From: Hyphomicrobium denitrificans 1NES1
GTDB taxonomy: Bacteria > Pseudomonadota > Alphaproteobacteria > Rhizobiales > Hyphomicrobiaceae
Length of the DNA stretch: 64,000 nt
Direction of reading: 5' to 3'
Assembly: GCF_000230975.2 (NCBI RefSeq)
Contig: NC_021172.1
Coordinates: 2,852,001-2,916,000 of the forward strand
The notes under the pieces are model-generated. The model ran no database searches. It was given only the letters and a program-made list of their open reading frames with translations, and was not told where the DNA came from. Position numbers and translations under genes: made by a program. Of the stretch, positions 27,282 through 38,100 are shown piece after piece; position 1 is the first letter of the stretch; every line of letters begins with the position of its first letter.

Positions 27282-28604
27282 TTATAAATCGATCAGATGC
27301 AGAAACGAACCAGTCGTGAGCCCACGCCGGCCTCCGCGTTGCGCAAGTGCGTTGCCATCTGAATCACGGAGATGAAACAGCGGCGTGTCGGGCGAAGAAA
27401 TAACGCTCGCATAGTGGAATTCGTGGCCAGTCAGAGTATCGCCCGGGCTACCCAGGACGCATGGCTCGACAAGCTCGGCCTTTCTATAACCCAGATTGAG
27501 CTTGCGGGTTGCGAACGATGTCTCCAATCCCAGAAGTCCGATCATCTCGTGGCGCTCGCCCGACGCATCGACGAGGCCAGTCCCGAGAGCCATGTAGCCG
27601 CCGCACTCCCCGTGAACTGGGCGGGTTTGTGCGAATTTTCTGATCGCCGATTTAAATCGGTGAGCGGCGGCCAGCCGGCCGGCGTGAAGCTCCGGATAGC
27701 CGCCGGGCAGCCAGACAACGTCCGCGTTAAGATCCGGTACTTCGTCGGCGAGGGGCGAGAATGTGGCAATCTCAGAGCCGGCCGTGCGCCAAGCCGACAG
27801 AAGATGCGGATAGACGAACGAGAACGCGGCGTCTCGCGCGAGCGCGATGCGTTGTCCAGGCGGACGGATATTTGCGGGCGTTCCAGCGGCGACGGAACCG
27901 GGTTTTGCAAGCTGCACGATACGCGTGACGTCGACGTTCGCGTCGATGAAATCCGCGAGCGCGTCGAGACGGCTTTCAAGCTCCACCGTTTCCTCGGCTT
28001 GCACTAGCCCTAAGTGTCGTTCGGGCAGAACGAGGTTTGCTTCGCGCGGCAGCGCTCCGACGACGGGCATCCCGATGGCTGTCAGCGCTTCCGAAACAAA
28101 GCGGATATGGCGTGCGCTTCCGACGCGATTGAGAATGACGCCTGCAATCTCGACGCCGTCACGAAAATTCTGAAATCCGCGCGCGACAGCGGCCGCCGTC
28201 TGCGATTGGCCGGAAACATCGAGCACGAGAATAACGGGCCATCCCGTTGCGGCCGCCAAATCTGAACTCGCGCCATTGCCCCAATGGCCCGGCTGCACGA
28301 CTCCGTCGTAAAAGCCCATCAAGCCTTCGGCAATCACGATATCGGCGCCGCGAGATGCTTCCGACAGCAGACCGGCAACGCGTGGCCAACGCATCGCCCA
28401 GCTGTCGACGTTGTAGGACGCGCGCCCCGCGGCAACGACGTGGAATGCGGGGTCTATGTAGTCCGGCCCACATTTGAAGGGCTGTACGGCGTGACCGTGC
28501 CGTTTCAATGCGCGGAGCAGACCGAGCGTGACTGTCGTCTTACCCGATCCCGATCGGGGTGCGCCGATGATCAATCCGGGCGGGGGTGGCGACGCATCAG
28601 TCAT
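27282..28604 (-). CDS. cobB: Cobyrinate (hydrogenobyrinate) a,c-diamide synthase
   Basis: A 440-residue ATP-dependent amidotransferase that amidates the a and c side chains before cobalt insertion. The N-terminal P-loop is GAPRSGSGKTTVT, followed by CGPDYIDPAFH and EGLMGFYDG. The C-terminal glutamine amidotransferase domain has the nucleophile motif VHGECGGYMALG and ends with GHEFHYASV. ATG 28604 is used; a GTG at 28616 would add four residues. It is the last gene of cobL-cobE-cobM-cobB, 15 bases after cobM. Confidence 0.95.
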   Translation of the reverse strand: MTDASPPPPGLIIGAPRSGSGKTTVTLGLLRALKRHGHAVQPFKCGPDYIDPAFHVVAAGRASYNVDSWAMRWPRVAGLLSEASRGADIVIAEGLMGFYDGVVQPGHWGNGASSDLAAATGWPVILVLDVSGQSQTAAAVARGFQNFRDGVEIAGVILNRVGSARHIRFVSEALTAIGMPVVGALPREANLVLPERHLGLVQAEETVELESRLDALADFIDANVDVTRIVQLAKPGSVAAGTPANIRPPGQRIALARDAAFSFVYPHLLSAWRTAGSEIATFSPLADEVPDLNADVVWLPGGYPELHAGRLAAAHRFKSAIRKFAQTRPVHGECGGYMALGTGLVDASGERHEMIGLLGLETSFATRKLNLGYRKAELVEPCVLGSPGDTLTGHEFHYASVISSPDTPLFHLRDSDGNALAQRGGRRGLTTGSFLHLIDL

Positions 28605-28619
28605 GTTTCGATCCACGCA

Positions 28620-29375
28620 TCAATTGCCGCGAAACCTGCGCCGGTAGTCGACGCTATAAAGCGCACTTTCCCGGAAATCCTCGCGTCCGAGCGCTTCGCC
28701 GACAAGGACCAGCGCCGTTCGCTCAACAGCCATTTCGGACGCCTGCGCGACAATCGTTGCCAGCGTACCGCGAACGACCTGCTCCTCCGGCCAGGATGCG
28801 CGATAGACGACCGCTGCAGGGCAATCTGCTCCGTAGTACGGCAACACGCGCCGCACGACATCCGCAATCGCGTGAATGGACAGATGCACAGCAAGCGTCG
28901 CACGCGTGGCGGCGAAAGCTTCGAGAGTTTCGGTTTCGGGCATTGAGGATGCCCGGCCCGGCGTACGCGTCAGCACCACCGATTGCGCGACTTCGGGTAG
29001 CGTCAGCTCGCGTGCGAGTGCCGCCGATGCCGCCGCAAATGCGGGAACGCCGGGTGTAATCGTATAAGGAATTTTCAGTTGATCGAGGCGCCGCAATTGC
29101 TCGCCGAGCGCGCTCCAGATCGAGAGATCACCTGAATGCAGTCGCGCGACGTCTTTGCCATCGCTCGTCGCCTTCGCAAGGCGGGCGACGATTTCGTCGA
29201 GCGTCATCGGCGCGGTGTCGACGATTTCGGCGCCGGCGGGGCAATATGTCAGCAGCGCTTGGGGAACCAGCGATCCTGCATACAGGCAGACGGGCGAGCG
29301 CGCGATAAGATCGCGGCCGCGTATTGTTATAAGATCGAGGGCGCCTGGACCTGCTCCAATAAAATGGACTGTCAT
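28620..29375 (-). CDS. cobM: Precorrin-4 C11-methyltransferase
   Basis: A 251-residue SAM-dependent tetrapyrrole methylase acting on C-11 of precorrin-4. The SAM-site start [20 protein letters not shown], the [14 protein letters not shown] motif, and [22 protein letters not shown] are typical of CobM/CbiF. The start at 29375 is chosen from this N-terminus; the frame remains open upstream without family similarity. It overlaps cobE by four bases. Confidence 0.95.
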   Translation of the reverse strand: MTVHFIGAGPGALDLITIRGRDLIARSPVCLYAGSLVPQALLTYCPAGAEIVDTAPMTLDEIVARLAKATSDGKDVARLHSGDLSIWSALGEQLRRLDQLKIPYTITPGVPAFAAASAALARELTLPEVAQSVVLTRTPGRASSMPETETLEAFAATRATLAVHLSIHAIADVVRRVLPYYGADCPAAVVYRASWPEEQVVRGTLATIVAQASEMAVERTALVLVGEALGREDFRESALYSVDYRRRFRGN

Positions 29376-29755
29376 TGCGGGCTTTCTTCCGCGTCTGCTG
29401 ACTTCGCTGCTGCGACAGTTATATTGCCGATGATACGTCGTGGAACGAGGAGTAGCGAACGGGGGCCTGCTGCCGCCAGCGCCGATGCTTCGGCAAGGGA
29501 CCTCACGCCGAAAAGATCGAGCGTTCGCTCTGAGCGCGTCAGGCAATCGCCATTTCTCTCGCGGAGTTCCGCAAGCGACAGTTCCCTGTACGCGATGGAT
29601 TGTCCAGACGCGGCTGCTTTCAGCAAGTTCGCGAAGGGCGCGTTTTCGAGCGTCGCGATGACGTCACCGCCGGTTTCGGCGCAAACACTTGCAAGGGCGG
29701 CGGCAAAATCGTCCGCTTGCGCTTTACTGTTGGCGCCGACGCCGATGGCGATCAT
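29372..29755 (-). CDS. cobE: CobE protein (CbiG C-terminal-like)
   Basis: A 127-residue protein corresponding to the C-terminal domain of CbiG. In aerobic pathways CobE is required around ring contraction, but its exact role is not settled. [21 protein letters not shown] at the N-terminus and [20 protein letters not shown] sequence ([16 protein letters not shown]) match. It overlaps both cobL and cobM by four bases, consistent with tight coupling. Confidence 0.85.
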   Translation of the reverse strand: MIAIGVGANSKAQADDFAAALASVCAETGGDVIATLENAPFANLLKAAASGQSIAYRELSLAELRERNGDCLTRSERTLDLFGVRSLAEASALAAAGPRSLLLVPRRIIGNITVAAAKSADAEESPQ

Positions 29756-30975
29756 GACGCCGCTCCCGGCTTACTGCACACCCACTGGATGACGGGCAGC
29801 GCAGGCCGCCATGTCATACGTTTGCCAAGCGGTTCGGCGCGCTCGACACCGAGCCGGGTGAGCGTGCCGCCATGCACATGATAAGCGGCAAGCAGCGCAA
29901 GCTCCGATTCAAGCGTCACGCTGTTGATGACGATCCGGCCGCCCGGCTTCAGCGCATTCCAGCATGCTTCAACGACGTCCCGGTCCGCCGTACCGCAGCC
30001 GACGAAAATGGCGTCGGGCGAAGGCAGGCCATTGAGAGCTTCCGGTGCAGAGCCGAGGCGAATATCGAAATGCGGAACGCCGAGAGCAACAGCATTCCGT
30101 GCGGCGCGTGCGGCGCGCGCCTCGTCACGCTCGAGTCCTATCGCGCGGTTCGATGGGTGCGCTAGCAGCCACTCGATGCCGATCGATCCGCTTCCCGCAC
30201 CGACATCCCACAGCAGCTCGCCAGGGCACGGCTGCAGCGACGACAGCGTGACCGCGCGAAACTCGCGTTTGGTCAACTGGCCATCGTTCTCAAAATAGGT
30301 GTCCGGCAGCCCAGCAACGTAGGGAATCGGCATCGCATCGGGCCCAGCGACAACGTCAATGCCGATCACGTTCAAGGGATTGACGTCCGCAAGAGCAAAC
30401 GCTTCCGCAGTTTCCGAACGGATGCGCTCTCGCGGGCCGCCGAGCGCTTCCATAACGGTTACCGTACTCGGGCCGTATCCGGCCACCGTCAGCAATTTCG
30501 CAACCTTGCCGGGCGTCTCGCCGTTAAGAGCGAGAGCGAGAATCCGGCGCCCGTGATGGACATGACGACGCAGTAGGGGCGTCAGCCCACGCATATTGAG
30601 GCCGAGTGTCACGGTCTCCTGAAGCGCCCACCCGAGCCGGGACACTGCGAGCGAGAAGCTCGACGGCGACGGGACGACAAGCATCTCCTCAACCGGGATC
30701 GAACGCGCCAGCGTGACGCCAGCGCCGAACCAGAACGGGTCGCCGGAGACAAGCACGGCGACGGGCGTGCCCCGCCGGGCCAAAATCTCCTTGCTCGTCG
30801 CTTCGAGCGGCGTCAGCCATTTCATCTTCTTGCCGCGCGTCTCGCCGACAAGCGCGAGATGGCGCTCTCCGCCGACGATCAGATCGGCGGCGTCGATCAA
30901 GGCGTTGGCCGCCGCACCGAGCGCGGAACGGCCGTCTTCGCCGATGCCAATGATGGACAACCAGCGCCCGCTCAT
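29752..30975 (-). CDS. cobL: Precorrin-6Y C5,15-methyltransferase (decarboxylating)
   Basis: A 407-residue two-domain enzyme methylating C-5 and C-15 and removing the C-12 acetate carboxyl. Residues 1-205 form the CbiE-type methylase (LSIIGIGEDG at the start, LVSGDPFWFGAG). Residues 235-400 form the CbiT-type class I methyltransferase (ELLWDVGAGSGSIGIEWL as the SAM site, FVGCGTADRD). ATG 30975 lies only 17 bases from the divergent cobK start, so the promoter must sit inside cobK or beyond. Confidence 0.96.
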   Translation of the reverse strand: MSGRWLSIIGIGEDGRSALGAAANALIDAADLIVGGERHLALVGETRGKKMKWLTPLEATSKEILARRGTPVAVLVSGDPFWFGAGVTLARSIPVEEMLVVPSPSSFSLAVSRLGWALQETVTLGLNMRGLTPLLRRHVHHGRRILALALNGETPGKVAKLLTVAGYGPSTVTVMEALGGPRERIRSETAEAFALADVNPLNVIGIDVVAGPDAMPIPYVAGLPDTYFENDGQLTKREFRAVTLSSLQPCPGELLWDVGAGSGSIGIEWLLAHPSNRAIGLERDEARAARAARNAVALGVPHFDIRLGSAPEALNGLPSPDAIFVGCGTADRDVVEACWNALKPGGRIVINSVTLESELALLAAYHVHGGTLTRLGVERAEPLGKRMTWRPALPVIQWVCSKPGAAS

Positions 30976-30992
30976 GGCATGGGGCTTTTATC

Positions 30993-31778
30993 ATGGACGC
31001 GACGACGCAACGACCGCTCAACCTGCTCCTGCTCGGAGGGACGAGCGAGGCTGCCCGCCTTGCGAAGGAACTGGCGTGCATGCCGGGCATCGCGACGGTA
31101 CTTTCGCTCGCGGGACGGACAAGCAAGGCTGCGCCGAGTCCGGTGCCGGTCCGTATCGGTGGTTTCGGCGGCATCGACGGTCTTGAGAATTATCTGCGGC
31201 AGGAAAACGTCGACGTCGTCGTCGATGCGACGCATCCCTTCGCGGCTCAGATCAGCAACAATGCCGCCACCGCTTGCACGATGGCGAACGTGCCGTTGCT
31301 CGCGATCGAGCGGCCGCCCTGGGAGCAGACCATTCGCGATAATTGGAGCGAGCACGCTACAATCGAAGGTGCCGTCACGGCATTGCCCGAGGAGCCAAGC
31401 ACCATATTCTCGGCGCTCGGCCGGTCGTCGATCCCATTGCTTTGCGCGAAACCCCAGCATCGTTACGTCATCCGCGTCGTCGATCCGATGACTCCACCTC
31501 CGGAGCTTTCGGATGCAGTCATCATTTCTGCGCGCGGCCCGTTCCGTGCGGAAGACGATATCGCTTTGTTTCGTGAATATCGGATCGTGTGCGTCCTCGC
31601 GAAGAACTCCGGCGGGGACGCGACTTACGCCAAAATCGAAGCTGCGCAGCAGTTGCAATTGCCAGTTTACATGGTCAAACGGCCGACGATCGTGAAACGG
31701 CCTGCCGTCACGACGATCCAAGATGCGTTGGCATGGATCACGCATCATCATTCGTCTCGCGCGAAACGCGGTGTGTAA
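30993..31778 (+). CDS. cobK: Precorrin-6A reductase
   Basis: A 261-residue NADPH-dependent reductase converting precorrin-6A to precorrin-6B. The start NLLLLGGTSEAARLAKEL is the nucleotide-binding motif, and VDVVVDATHPFAAQISNNA is a hallmark of CobK/CbiJ. It is the only plus-strand gene within this minus-strand cob array. It is divergent from cobL by 17 bases and its 3' end overlaps cobJ by 31 bases. Confidence 0.94.
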   Translation: MDATTQRPLNLLLLGGTSEAARLAKELACMPGIATVLSLAGRTSKAAPSPVPVRIGGFGGIDGLENYLRQENVDVVVDATHPFAAQISNNAATACTMANVPLLAIERPPWEQTIRDNWSEHATIEGAVTALPEEPSTIFSALGRSSIPLLCAKPQHRYVIRVVDPMTPPPELSDAVIISARGPFRAEDDIALFREYRIVCVLAKNSGGDATYAKIEAAQQLQLPVYMVKRPTIVKRPAVTTIQDALAWITHHHSSRAKRGV

Positions 31779-32506
31779 ACCCATTTGCGGCCGTCCCTGC
31801 CTTGAACCGCGCGCGTCGCCGGAGAGCCGATAAGAACAACCGTGCGCATGTCGCATATGGCTTCCGGTGCATCTGCCAGCGTCGTGATCTCGATCGACTC
31901 GTCGCTGCGGCCAACGGCGCGCGCGAAGGCCACGATCGTTTCCGGTGCGCGGATCGTACTTAAAATGCGGAATGCTTCGCGGATCTGATCCGGGCGTGCC
32001 TTCGACGCGGGATTATAGAGCGCGATCACGAAATCCGCCTCGGCTGCAAGACGCAAGCGTTTCTCGATCGTCGCCCAGGGTTTCAGATTATCCGACAGCG
32101 ATATCGCGCAGAAATCATGACCCAACGGCGCACCGATGCGTGACGCTGCCGCAAGCATCGCCGTTACACCGGGCTCGACGCGAATATCGATATCGTTCGC
32201 CAAGGCCGGCTTCTTGTCGACCGCTTCGAACACCGCCGCGGCCATTGCGAATACACCTGGATCTCCGCCTGAGACGAGCACGACGCGTTTGCCTGAGGTC
32301 GCAAGTTCGAGAGCCCGGGTCGCACGCGCAAGCTCCTCGCGATTGTCGGAAGCTTCGAAGATTTGACCGCGGCGTGGCGCCAATCGCGCGATATAGCGCT
32401 CATACCCAAGCACCACGTCCGCCATCGATACGGTTGCATCGGCGGCAGGAGTGATCCACTCGGCCGGTCCCGGCCCGAGGCCAACGATGGTCAGTTGTCC
32501 GCTCAT
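31748..32506 (-). CDS. cobJ: Precorrin-3B C17-methyltransferase
   Basis: A 252-residue SAM-dependent methylase responsible for C-17 methylation and ring contraction. LTIVGLGPGPAEWITPAA, VLVSGGDPGVFAMAAAVFE, EPGVTAMLAAASRIGAPLGHDF and ALYNPASKAR are family signatures. It overlaps cobI by four bases at its start and convergent cobK at its end. Confidence 0.96.
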   Translation of the reverse strand: MSGQLTIVGLGPGPAEWITPAADATVSMADVVLGYERYIARLAPRRGQIFEASDNREELARATRALELATSGKRVVLVSGGDPGVFAMAAAVFEAVDKKPALANDIDIRVEPGVTAMLAAASRIGAPLGHDFCAISLSDNLKPWATIEKRLRLAAEADFVIALYNPASKARPDQIREAFRILSTIRAPETIVAFARAVGRSDESIEITTLADAPEAICDMRTVVLIGSPATRAVQGRDGRKWVYTPRFARDE

Positions 32507-33246
32507 GCGATGCGCCGTCCACGCCCGCCGGGCAGAAGAATGATCGAGAAATAGGGCACGGCGCAGTCTTCGAGTTTTGCGAGGGGTACGACTCTTTCGC
32601 CCTGCATTGTGCCGCGCTCGACGTAGATAGCCTCGGCGGAGCGACCGGCGTCGACGAGCGCTTGTTTGATCTTATCGAGGTTGTGGCCGACCTTCATGAT
32701 CACCGCCGCATCGGCCGTCTTCAGATGCGATGCGAGGGCGGCACGATCCAGCGTACCGGGCAACACCATCAGGATGTCGTCTCCGTAGGTGATCGGCGCC
32801 GCGGCGGCGGTCCAGCATCCCGACATACCCGTGATGCCGGGGACGACGCGAACTGGAAACGACTTCCTGATGCGGTCATACATATGGAGGAACGACCCGT
32901 AGAAGAATGGATCGCCTTCGCAGAGCAGCGCAACATCGCGACCTTCGGCGAGATGGTGCATGATCGATCGCGCGCTTTCGGTGTAGAAATCGCGGATGGC
33001 GTCGACATAAGCATCTTCCCGAAAATCGATTTCCGTCGTCACTGGATATTCGAAAGCGGCCTCAGTCGCCTCGCCGTTCAAATGCGACGCCGCAATCGTC
33101 CATGCATGCCCCGGCCGACCCTTTTTGCGAAAGTATGCGATGATCGGTGCGGTTTTGAGAATGCGCGCAGCCTTGAGCGTCACGAGCTCCGGGTCTCCGG
33201 GACCGAGACCGACACCGTACAATGTTCCAGATGGTCTGACCGTCAT
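32503..33246 (-). CDS. cobI: Precorrin-2 C20-methyltransferase
   Basis: A 247-residue SAM-dependent methylase acting on C-20 of precorrin-2. GVGLGPGDPELVTLKAARIL is the SAM-site N-terminus, ALLCEGDPFFYGSFLHM and VVPGITGMSGCWTAAAAPI follow. Four-base overlaps link it to cobH and cobJ. Confidence 0.96.
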   Translation of the reverse strand: MTVRPSGTLYGVGLGPGDPELVTLKAARILKTAPIIAYFRKKGRPGHAWTIAASHLNGEATEAAFEYPVTTEIDFREDAYVDAIRDFYTESARSIMHHLAEGRDVALLCEGDPFFYGSFLHMYDRIRKSFPVRVVPGITGMSGCWTAAAAPITYGDDILMVLPGTLDRAALASHLKTADAAVIMKVGHNLDKIKQALVDAGRSAEAIYVERGTMQGERVVPLAKLEDCAVPYFSIILLPGGRGRRIA

Positions 33247-33872
33247 TCGGCCTCGCTTGCAAGCGCGTTGACGGCAGCAGCGGCCATGGCGCTCCCGCCT
33301 TTGCGGCCTTTTATGATTGCGAATGGAATACGGCCGTCAGCAGCAAGAGCCTCTTTGGATTCCGCCGCTCCGACAAAGCCGACGGGCATTCCGATGACTG
33401 CCGCGGGTTTCTGCGCGCCTTCATCGAGCATTTCCAACAGACGGAAAAGGGCCGTCGGTGCATTGCCGACGACAATGAGCGATCCGGCAAGATGCGGTCG
33501 CCACAGTTCCATCGCGGCGGCGGTGCGGGTGTTGCCTATGTCTATTGCGATTTGCGGCACGCGCGGATCGCGCAGCGTGCATATGACGTCATTCTTTGCC
33601 GGAAGCCTCGCGCGCGTCACGCCATCTGCGACCATCATCGAGTCGCAGAGTATCGGTACGCCGCTCTTCAACGCAGCCGATGCCGATACCGCGAAGGTCG
33701 GCGACATGACGAGGTCGCGCACGATATCGACCATGCCGCACGCATGAATGATACGGACTGCGACGCGCTCTTCCTCAGGAGTTAGGCCAGCAAGGTCGGC
33801 CTCTGCGCGAATGATCGAGAACGAACGCGCATAGATCGCCGCTCCGTCGCGAATGTAATCTTGGGTCGTCAT
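33243..33872 (-). CDS. cobH: Precorrin-8X methylmutase
   Basis: A 209-residue isomerase moving the C-11 methyl to C-12 to give hydrogenobyrinate. RIIHACGMVDIVRDLV contains the catalytic histidine, and VIGMPVGFVGAAESKEAL and IKGRKGGSAMAAAAVNAL are classic CobH/CbiC motifs. It overlaps cobG and cobI by four bases. Confidence 0.97.
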   Translation of the reverse strand: MTTQDYIRDGAAIYARSFSIIRAEADLAGLTPEEERVAVRIIHACGMVDIVRDLVMSPTFAVSASAALKSGVPILCDSMMVADGVTRARLPAKNDVICTLRDPRVPQIAIDIGNTRTAAAMELWRPHLAGSLIVVGNAPTALFRLLEMLDEGAQKPAAVIGMPVGFVGAAESKEALAADGRIPFAIIKGRKGGSAMAAAAVNALASEAE

Positions 33873-35146
33873 CGGGCATGCTCGAGAATAAAACGTGCGA
33901 CGGCTGAATCGATTTCCGCTGGACTTACGGCTGCGAGGGCGACAGGCCCAGCAGGGTCATCGTTACAGATCACGTCGTAACGGCCATCGCGAGCGACGAG
34001 TGTCAATGCGGCGGCTCCGCGCCGGGCGCATCCCTTTTCGCAGCCTGAAACATGAATTGAAGGCAAAGACGGCCGCCCGCGAACGGCATCGGCGATGCGC
34101 CGCGCGTCGCGCCGGGTTTCGGTCGTCGCATTCGCGCATGCCGGGGAGCCGGGGCAGACGTCGAAAAGGAGTCGTGGATCGTCGGGCTCCGTGATGAGGC
34201 CTTGGCGCTTCGCTTCGGTCAATATGTTATCGCGCTTTGTGTCATCGTCGACCGGAAAGACGAGAACACGCTGCGGGCTCATCCGCACGACGTCTGTTCC
34301 GGCGTTCGACGCGACTGCATACAATGCTCCGAGCTGATGTGCATCGATCCGTCCGAAGGGGAGGCCAACCCCGGCAGCGAACACCTGCCCGCGATGATTT
34401 AACGAGCCTGCTGGGGGCAACGAAACTGCATCTATCTCGGTGGCTGCGAGCTTTGTCGATTCAAGGCCAGCCGCCGCGTAGATCGTTGCGCTGCCGCTGC
34501 GTGCAACGGCATCCTTCATTCGTCCGATCGCCAGATCGCTTGCGCGAAGCTCCAGGAAGACTGCCGTTAAACCCGTGACGGCTTCGACGACGCGGTGCGG
34601 AGGAAGAAGCGCGCCGACCTCGATGTTGCCATCCAGTGAAACTGCATACGTTTCGGGCGCAATCGACGATACCATGATGTCGGTCGAGCGATCGCCTACG
34701 CGTGCCTCTGCCGTTCCTGAAAAACTGAATCCAAATTTTCCGGGCAATTGCCAGAACGTGCGATCTTCAATGAGAATATTTTCGAGCCGTCCCGTTAGTG
34801 AGCGGATATCGGTGCGTGCCGGGTCGATGCCGCTCAGCGGATCGACGATAATATTGCGTACCGCCTCGGCTCTCTCATCGGCATCTATCAAGCCGGCGTC
34901 GCCCAAGTCCGCCAGCGCTTGCGAATGGCTTGCCGCTGTAAGGCCGCGTAACTGCAGATTGCCGCGATTGGTCAGATCGATTTCACCAGAGCCAAACTCG
35001 GCAGCGGTTTTCGCGATCGTCGACAAGGCCGAGATGGGCAGCGTTCCGACGCGTGGCCTGATCCGCAGTATCAGCCCATCGCCCGATTCCATCGGCCGCA
35101 ATGCACCCGGGCACCAGCCCTTGCGCAGGGAAGATCGCGCGATCAT
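33869..35146 (-). CDS. cobG: Precorrin-3B synthase (oxygen-dependent)
   Basis: A 425-residue sulfite-reductase-like monooxygenase that hydroxylates precorrin-3A. The N-terminal WCPGALRPMESGDGLILRIR and LTNRGNLQLRGL are ferredoxin-like/siroheme-type motifs. The C-terminal CPGSPACANA and HVSGCEKGCARRG supply the 4Fe-4S cysteines. CobG is the marker of the aerobic, late-cobalt pathway. Four-base overlaps with cobN and cobH. Confidence 0.95.
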   Translation of the reverse strand: MIARSSLRKGWCPGALRPMESGDGLILRIRPRVGTLPISALSTIAKTAAEFGSGEIDLTNRGNLQLRGLTAASHSQALADLGDAGLIDADERAEAVRNIIVDPLSGIDPARTDIRSLTGRLENILIEDRTFWQLPGKFGFSFSGTAEARVGDRSTDIMVSSIAPETYAVSLDGNIEVGALLPPHRVVEAVTGLTAVFLELRASDLAIGRMKDAVARSGSATIYAAAGLESTKLAATEIDAVSLPPAGSLNHRGQVFAAGVGLPFGRIDAHQLGALYAVASNAGTDVVRMSPQRVLVFPVDDDTKRDNILTEAKRQGLITEPDDPRLLFDVCPGSPACANATTETRRDARRIADAVRGRPSLPSIHVSGCEKGCARRGAAALTLVARDGRYDVICNDDPAGPVALAAVSPAEIDSAVARFILEHAR

Positions 35147-38100
35147 TCGGCGGCCTCGCGCGATGAAGGGTGATCAGGTTTGGCATGACCTTCGGGGCGC
35201 ATGGCAATATCGTTGCGCCGCGGATGCCAAAGGCCACGCGCGATGGCTTCATCGAAGCGCCGTCGCATTGCGTCAATTGCAGCAGGATTCTCTCGCGCGA
35301 TAAACGCGGCGACGGCCGGATCGCCGAGATACGCTTGATAAAGCCGTTCGAACCCGCCATCGTCGATGACCTTTGCCGTCGCCGCGAAGGCGAATGCCGC
35401 ATCGACGCTCTGCGCCATCTCAGCGGCGCCACGAAAGCCATGCCGCATCTGACCGTCGATCCAGCGCGGGTTTGCAGCTCGTCCGTGCACGACGCGCGCG
35501 CATTCTTCTGCAAGCGTGCGAACGCGCGGTGCCTCCGGAACGCCGGTATCGCCATGATAGAGCGACACCTTCCCATTTCCGACGGAGGCCGCAGCCGCCG
35601 CAAAGCCGCCTTCGTGCGCGGCGAAATCGCCGCCGGTCAGAAGATCTATCTCGCGATGATCCTGGATGTGAACGAACGCATCGGCATTCTTTACGCGCGA
35701 TTCAAAATCGTTCCCCGCAGCGGCGGATGTGCCGTCGGCGTTATATGCGTGTGCGGAGCTTTCGATGTAGGACGCGCCCAGTTCGGCTTGGTTTGCCCAC
35801 ACACCGCGGTCGATCAACTGCATGACACCCGAGCCGAAGCTCCGGTCCGCCGGGCCAAAAATGCGATCGAGGTGCATTTCGGTCTTTGCACATTCGACAA
35901 GCGGGTTGTCGCTTGCATCCTCGCGCAATTGAGCGACGAGAGCGACGGCCGTGTCGAACAGCGCGAGCTGCGCGCCGAACATATCGCGGAATAGCCCCGA
36001 AATCCGGAGCGTGACGTCGACACGCGGCCGTCCGAGTTCAGCGACCGCCTCCGTCTCGACCCCCGTGACGCGATAGGAGCGTTCGTCCCAGGCCGGCCGG
36101 ACGCCCAACAATGCAAGCGCCGTCGCAAGCTCCTCGCCGCCGGTGCGCAGCGTGGCGCTGCCCCAGAGGTCGAGCACGATAGCGCGCGGCCACTCGCCGT
36201 GATCGGAGACGTAACGTTCGAGGATGGCTTTGGCGGCGCGCTTACCGTTCGCCCACGCGGTTGGCGTTGGGATGGCGCGCGGATCGACGCTGAAGAGATT
36301 ACGCCCGGTCGGCAAAACGTCGGACCGGCCGCGGCTTGGCGCCCCTGCCGGCCCTGGCTCGATGAACTTCCCATCGAGAGCGCGGACGATGGCATCGAGT
36401 TCTGCATCATTGAGCACGTGCAAGCCGTCTCTGATGCTCAGCTCTTTCACATCGCAGAGGAACGCATCGATGCACACCAGCGCGTCGGCGGCTGGCATAC
36501 CTGTCGTCAGACCGCATCGTTCAGCAATTCCGGCGCGCGTGGCGGCGTCGACGATCTGCTCCGACAATGATTTGCGTCTGCGCGGGTCAAGGCCGTCGGC
36601 CGATGAAAACTCGTCGACGAGACGTTCAACCTCGCTCAGGGGACCGGAAATGCCTGCGTCGGTCATCGGCGGCGGAAGATGTCCGAGCGTCACGGCCGCG
36701 ATGCGACGCTTCGCCTGCGCGGCTTCGCCGGGATCGTTGACGATGAACGGATAAACGAGCGGCAGCGACCCGAGAATTGCACGCGGCGCGCAGGTTTCGC
36801 TGCCCGCAACGGCTTTTCCGGGCAGCCATTCTAGCGTGCCGTGGGCGCCTAAATGGATGAGCGCATCGATTTTCGCGACGTGTCTAAGCCAGAGATAGAA
36901 CGCGACGTAGCTGTGGCGCGGTGGCGTGTTGGGATCGTGATATTCGGCTTTACGGTCCTGCGGCTGTCCGCGCTCGGGCTGCAATCCGACGATCAGATTT
37001 TCGAAGTGCGCGGCTCGGAACGGGAAAGCGCCGCCGACGCAAAATGCATCTTCTTCAGGCGCACCCCAGGCCGACATCACCAAATCCTGGAAGCCCTGCG
37101 GCAACTTCCTGAATGCGCTTTTGTAAGCATCGAGCGACCATGAGATCGTCTCCGGGGCCGTCAGCATGTCGGTGACGTCGCGCGCTGTTTCCGGGGCGTC
37201 CGCTACGCCGTAACCTTCGCGTTTCAAGCGATCGACGATACGCAACGCGCTTTCAAACCCGTCGAGCCCGACGGCGTGCGCAATCTGGTCAGGGCGACCC
37301 GGATAGGTCGATAACAGAAGGCCAACGCGGCGTTCGGTCCGTGGCATTGTGCGGAGGCGCGTCCATGCGGCAGCGAGGTCGGCGACGTGAGCAATTCCAT
37401 GATCATACGGCATATGCCGGAGCAGCGAGACACCGAGATCGTTGGTCGTATCGTCGGACTCTTTGAACGAAACGACGCCGGCGAACAACCGGCCGTCAAG
37501 CTCCGGCAGGACGACGTGCATTGCCATATCCGATGCGCTGACGCCGCGCTGCGATCGCTCCCATAGCGTTTGCGGCGCGTTCGTCAGGGCGACTTGCAGA
37601 ACCGGGCAGTCGGCGACGTCGAGCGGCGAGGTCTGCTCTCCGTCGCGCGCCGCGAACGCCGTGGCGTTGACGATGACGGCAGGAGCAATCTTCTTCAGCT
37701 CGCTTCGTAGCCAGTCGGCGGCAGCGGGCGTCTTAAGGCTCGGCAAAAAGATTGCTGTGGCCGGCAGTCCACGTTGCTCCAGCGCATCGGCGAGCGCATC
37801 GAGTGGCGCGACGTCGCCCGCCAGCAGATGCGATCGGTAGAAGACGATAACGGCGGAGCCGCGCGCCTTTTCCAAATTTTCTCGATAGATGCCGTATGCC
37901 GGGATGGCGCGAACGCCCGGCATTGCGTCGGTGTCGCCCGACGCCCGAGCCAACAAGGCAGTGAGCCCCGCTCGCGTATTCTCGATGCCGCCTTCGTCGA
38001 GCAATGCTTCGAGATGCGCCAAGTCATCGCTCGGAAGCGTCGAGAGTGCAGCAAGGCGCAAGTCCGGCCGCCCGTCGCCGGGAACGATCGCTAATGCGAC

